Origin: Candidatus Sivonenia alaskensis PMM_0068
Lineage (GTDB): Bacteria > Cyanobacteriota > Cyanobacteriia > Gloeobacterales > PMM-0068
DNA length: 7,718 nt
Direction: 5' to 3'
Assembly (NCBI GenBank): GCA_949127685.1
Contig: CASBPW010000285.1
Span: 1 to 7,718 of the forward strand
The position numbers and the translations under genes were made by a program. Positions 6,092-7,718 of this stretch are shown in pieces (the first letter of the stretch is position 1; the number at the start of each line of letters is the position of its first letter). The notes under the pieces were generated by a model. The model searched no databases and was not told where the DNA came from. It was given only the letters and a program-made list of their open reading frames with translations.

Positions 6092-7130
6092 GGCAGCGTA
6101 TCTCCAGGTGGGGTTTATAGGGGGCAACCAAAGCCTGTGCCTTATTCAGCGCCAAACTAAGGCATTGCATGTTGTCTTCTATGAGCGCACCATCCACTTC
6201 CTCTTGTACCAGTTTGCGGGCATAGGACCCAAAGGCTACTCCTGCAATCGGAAAGGCTGCGGTGTCGATCAGAGCAGCCGTTTTGTGGTTTGTACCCCCA
6301 GCCAGTTGCAAATGGCCCTTAGGCTGGAGTGCATAGAATTTGGAAGCAAGGGCTACACTTTGGCGGCTCGTGCTTGTGGCGCCCAAATCACCACTCATCG
6401 GTCGCCCATCCGTTTGCCAGACCAGATGTTGCTTGGCTTGCTCACTCAAGCTGGAATTTTGAATCACCTGACCTACCTGTTGCACAAAGTTTTCCAGACC
6501 TTCCCCATCAGACACGCTCACGGAGAATAATTTAAGTCTAGGCAAAAGCGGTCGCAGGTCTTCAAAAAGCCCGCAGAAAGGCTCTGTAGAAGTCGGTTGC
6601 GTATGGACTTCAATGGCATCAATATCGGCTTTGAGCAGAAATTGAACCAACTCAGGAATGGCATAGGTTTTGGAAACAAACTCCACCAGGCCCAGAGGGC
6701 AAACCGGTTCACAGCGTCCACAACCATAGCAACGGTCTTGAAGAACACCGGTATGGTTAATCGCTAACGCTGGACAGACGCGCTCACAGGGCTGGGGACA
6801 ATCCGACGGACACTGAGTAGGATCAAAATACGCTTTGCGAAAATGGGGGTCTTCCCCCGCATTGAGGCTCGCCATCAGCCAGGGTCGCCTAAAAGACATA
6901 GACCAGCGCTGGGCGAGAATCTGTGCTTGGTCCACACCTGCTTGGACGGTGTGTAAAACTGCAGGTTCCGCAGCGAAGTCAATACAATCCACGCCAGCCA
7001 AGCTATACACCAAAGCCAAATTGCGAATGCTGGGCAAATGATGAAAACTGGCCCCGCAGATCAGCTTAAGCCAGCTACCTGTATCCAATGCGCAGTAGGG
7101 GCTATGCGATATCACACCAACATTGTACAC
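6084..7130 (-). CDS. ldpA: Light-dependent period protein LdpA, iron-sulfur protein
   Basis: LdpA is a cyanobacterial iron-sulfur protein that, in Synechococcus elongatus, adjusts the circadian period to light intensity by sensing cellular redox state and associates with clock proteins. The 348-residue product has the family hallmark SWLKLICGASFHHLPSIRNLAL at about 19-40 and two cysteine clusters: C107-x3-C111-x3-C115-x3-C119 and a ferredoxin-like C134-x2-C137-x2-C140-x3-C144, enough for two clusters. The C-terminal half includes LAGGTNHKTA near 276-285 and GVAFGSYAR near 297-305, as in other LdpA proteins. The start is uncertain: the frame opens at GTG 7130, with another GTG five codons on and a TTG at codon 15; none has a good Shine-Dalgarno sequence, and family members usually begin some 10-20 residues before the LICGASF motif. 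It is the first gene of an operon with the R3H ATPase. The upstream 133 bases are shared with a divergent antitoxin gene. Confidence 0.93.
   Translation of the reverse strand: MYNVGVISHSPYCALDTGSWLKLICGASFHHLPSIRNLALVYSLAGVDCIDFAAEPAVLHTVQAGVDQAQILAQRWSMSFRRPWLMASLNAGEDPHFRKAYFDPTQCPSDCPQPCERVCPALAINHTGVLQDRCYGCGRCEPVCPLGLVEFVSKTYAIPELVQFLLKADIDAIEVHTQPTSTEPFCGLFEDLRPLLPRLKLFSVSVSDGEGLENFVQQVGQVIQNSSLSEQAKQHLVWQTDGRPMSGDLGATSTSRQSVALASKFYALQPKGHLQLAGGTNHKTAALIDTAAFPIAGVAFGSYARKLVQEEVDGALIEDNMQCLSLALNKAQALVAPYKPHLEIRCHG
6102..6105 (-). promoter_or_regulatory. Shine-Dalgarno site that decides the ATPase start
   Basis: GGAG on the minus strand, inside the 3' end of ldpA, lies 10 bases before the ATG at 6091. 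It favours this start over the in-frame TTG at 6127, which would lengthen the overlap with ldpA to 44 bases. Confidence 0.5.
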
Positions 7131-7171
7131 ACCGTAGGCAGAACGCTAACGGTTGATCGCACAGGAATTTT

Positions 7172-7187
7172 TTTATGGTTCCATAAA
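7172..7187. repeat. Perfect palindrome in the ldpA/antitoxin divergent spacer (candidate operator)
   Basis: TTTATGGTTCCATAAA consists of 7-bp perfect arms around a 2-base centre. An outer GAATT/AATTC pair extends the symmetry if a four-T insertion in the left arm is ignored. It lies 42 bases from the ldpA start and 77 bases from the antitoxin start, where an operator could affect both genes. AbrB/MazE-type antitoxins commonly bind palindromes in their own promoters. Binding here is inferred. Confidence 0.4.
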
Positions 7188-7251
7188 TTCAGGAAGGTCA
7201 AAGTGGACAATAGAGTTGTTATTGAATCAGCAAACTGTTTGACCATCCAGC

Positions 7252-7256
7252 AGGAG
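7252..7256 (+). promoter_or_regulatory. Shine-Dalgarno site of the antitoxin gene
   Basis: AGGAG lies seven bases upstream of the ATG at 7264 and fixes the start of the AbrB/MazE-like protein. Confidence 0.6.
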
Positions 7257-7263
7257 ATCCCCA

Positions 7264-7560
7264 ATGACTGCCATCACCATCGACGAAACCGGACACTTAG
7301 AAATCCCGTTAGAAATTCGCCAGCAACTTGGCCTTACTTCTTCCCAATCCCTCAACCTAGAAGTCAGCAACGGTTGTATTATTCTCCAACCCGTAGGCCA
7401 AGAACCTCAAGCTTATCGTGAAGGCACCGCCTTGGTGCTAGAAACCCCACATTTAGGCAATCTCGATAGTTTGATAGATGACCTGCGAGAAGAACGCATT
7501 CAAAGCCCAAGCCGATGCGCTATTAACGCTCAACCCCAATCACTTTACTCGTCTGGGTGA
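7264..7560 (+). CDS. AbrB/MazE-family (SpoVT-AbrB fold) antitoxin-like DNA-binding protein with an altered C-terminus
   Basis: Residues 3-45 match the swapped-hairpin DNA-binding fold of AbrB/MazE antitoxins: ITIDETGHLEIPLEIRQQLGL, then SLNLEVSNGCIILQPV. In toxin-antitoxin pairs such proteins bind their own promoter and neutralise the partner toxin through the C-terminal tail. The tail here, LGNLDSLIDDLREERIQ (residues 64-80), looks like a normal antitoxin end. After that the frame continues for 18 more codons (SPSRCAINAQPQSLYSSG) with protein-unlike composition. Those bases read in the next frame give the end of a PIN-domain toxin, so I infer that a deletion removed the antitoxin stop and most of the toxin gene, leaving a 98-residue fused product. 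The DNA-binding part appears intact and could still act on the upstream palindrome. The gene is divergent from ldpA. Confidence 0.78.
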   Translation: MTAITIDETGHLEIPLEIRQQLGLTSSQSLNLEVSNGCIILQPVGQEPQAYREGTALVLETPHLGNLDSLIDDLREERIQSPSRCAINAQPQSLYSSG

Positions 7561-7594
7561 GGCCATTGCAGAGAAAGTCCAGGTGCCGCAATGA
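7499..7594 (+). pseudogene. C-terminal remnant of a PIN-domain toxin
   Basis: In the frame +1 relative to the antitoxin, codons from 7499 to the TGA at 7592-7594 read FKAQADALLTLNPNHFTRL followed by GEAIAEKVQVPQ. This resembles the end of VapC-like PIN ribonucleases, where an aspartate-containing ADALLTLNP.HF.RL segment closes the fold and a short tail ends the protein. A complete toxin would need about 100 more residues upstream, including the N-terminal DTN/DTS acidic motif; only the antitoxin gene is there. The best explanation is an internal deletion joining the antitoxin's last codons to the toxin's last 31 codons near 7495-7505. The remnant cannot be active. Identification rests on pattern recognition of a short stretch. 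Confidence 0.55.
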
Positions 7595-7718
7595 ATACTA
7601 CCCGCATCCAAACGACCCTCCAAGCCCTTTTCCAGGATGGATTTTACGCTTTGATACGAGCAGGTGCCAAAGCGCAACGCCCGAGCACAGGCGGCTTCCA
7701 AGCGCTCCGGACCCACCC
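7540..7718 (-). mobile_element. istA: IS21-family transposase IstA, C-terminal fragment
   Basis: A minus-strand frame enters from the right edge and stops at TGA 7542-7540 (58 visible residues). Its first part, GPERLEAACARALRFGTCSY then QSVKSILEKGLEGR, is the characteristic C-terminal signature of IS21 IstA transposases (the ERLEAAC.RAL ... Y.S..SIL..GL pattern). Residues after about position 35 (7612 downward) no longer resemble IstA, which usually ends about 20 residues later in a HENIRG.DYY-type tail. They also overlap the toxin remnant on the other strand. I infer that the element is truncated near 7595-7612. The istB ATPase gene, which normally follows istA directly, is missing. The DDE catalytic core would lie beyond the window. 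Whether the rest of istA is intact cannot be seen. Confidence 0.75.

Noticed and set aside
6127..6127. TTG at 6127 as start of the R3H ATPase
   Set aside because: It would give a 44-base overlap with ldpA and lacks a binding site, whereas ATG 6091 has GGAG at 10 bases.
7131..7263. Sigma70 promoters for ldpA or the antitoxin
   Set aside because: Partial boxes such as TGGACA (7204-7209) exist, but none has a matching partner at 16-18 bases.
7591..7718. Plus-strand frame starting MNTTRIQTTLQALFQDGFYA, open to the window end
   Set aside because: It is antisense to the IS21 IstA signature, which is the convincing reading of these bases; no ribosome binding site precedes it.

Overview
The window looks like a piece of a cyanobacterial chromosome of moderate GC content. 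The evidence is gene content: an LdpA-type iron-sulfur protein (a cyanobacterial circadian-input family), a Ycf45-type ATPase with a C-terminal R3H motif, a LarB/CpmA homologue, and a secreted SH3-NlpC/P60 peptidase of the kind found in filamentous and unicellular cyanobacteria. The genus cannot be decided from the sequence.

Layout. Positions 1-2983 carry a minus-strand series read from right to left: larB/cpmA (2983-2216), a 204-base gap, a small membrane protein of unknown function (2011-1685), lysA (1644-286), and the start of a J-domain-like gene that runs off the left edge (214-1). The secreted NlpC/P60 peptidase (3091-4254, plus strand) diverges from larB across a 107-base spacer that can hold two overlapping promoters. 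It converges, with a 34-base gap and a small hairpin, on a second minus-strand operon: ldpA (7130-6084) followed by the R3H ATPase (6091-4289), whose start overlaps the ldpA stop by 8 bases.

The right end, beyond about 7260, is accessory DNA in decay. An AbrB/MazE-like antitoxin gene with a good ribosome binding site (7264) runs into a short out-of-frame remnant that reads like the C-terminus of a PIN-domain toxin. This is followed almost immediately, on the other strand, by the C-terminal part of an IS21-family IstA transposase that continues past the window.

How the genes fit together. LysA makes lysine from meso-diaminopimelate, while the NlpC/P60 enzyme is predicted to cut peptidoglycan peptides next to diaminopimelate. 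LarB makes the first intermediate of the nickel-pincer nucleotide cofactor; its cyanobacterial homologue CpmA was described as a circadian phase modifier. LdpA links light/redox state to the clock period. Two genes with clock-related histories thus lie within about 5 kb, though in separate operons. No RNA gene, CRISPR array or complete mobile element was seen. The most unusual local structures are the gutted toxin-antitoxin module beside the IS21 fragment, the J-like domain without an HPD motif, and a possible frame break in the small membrane protein.
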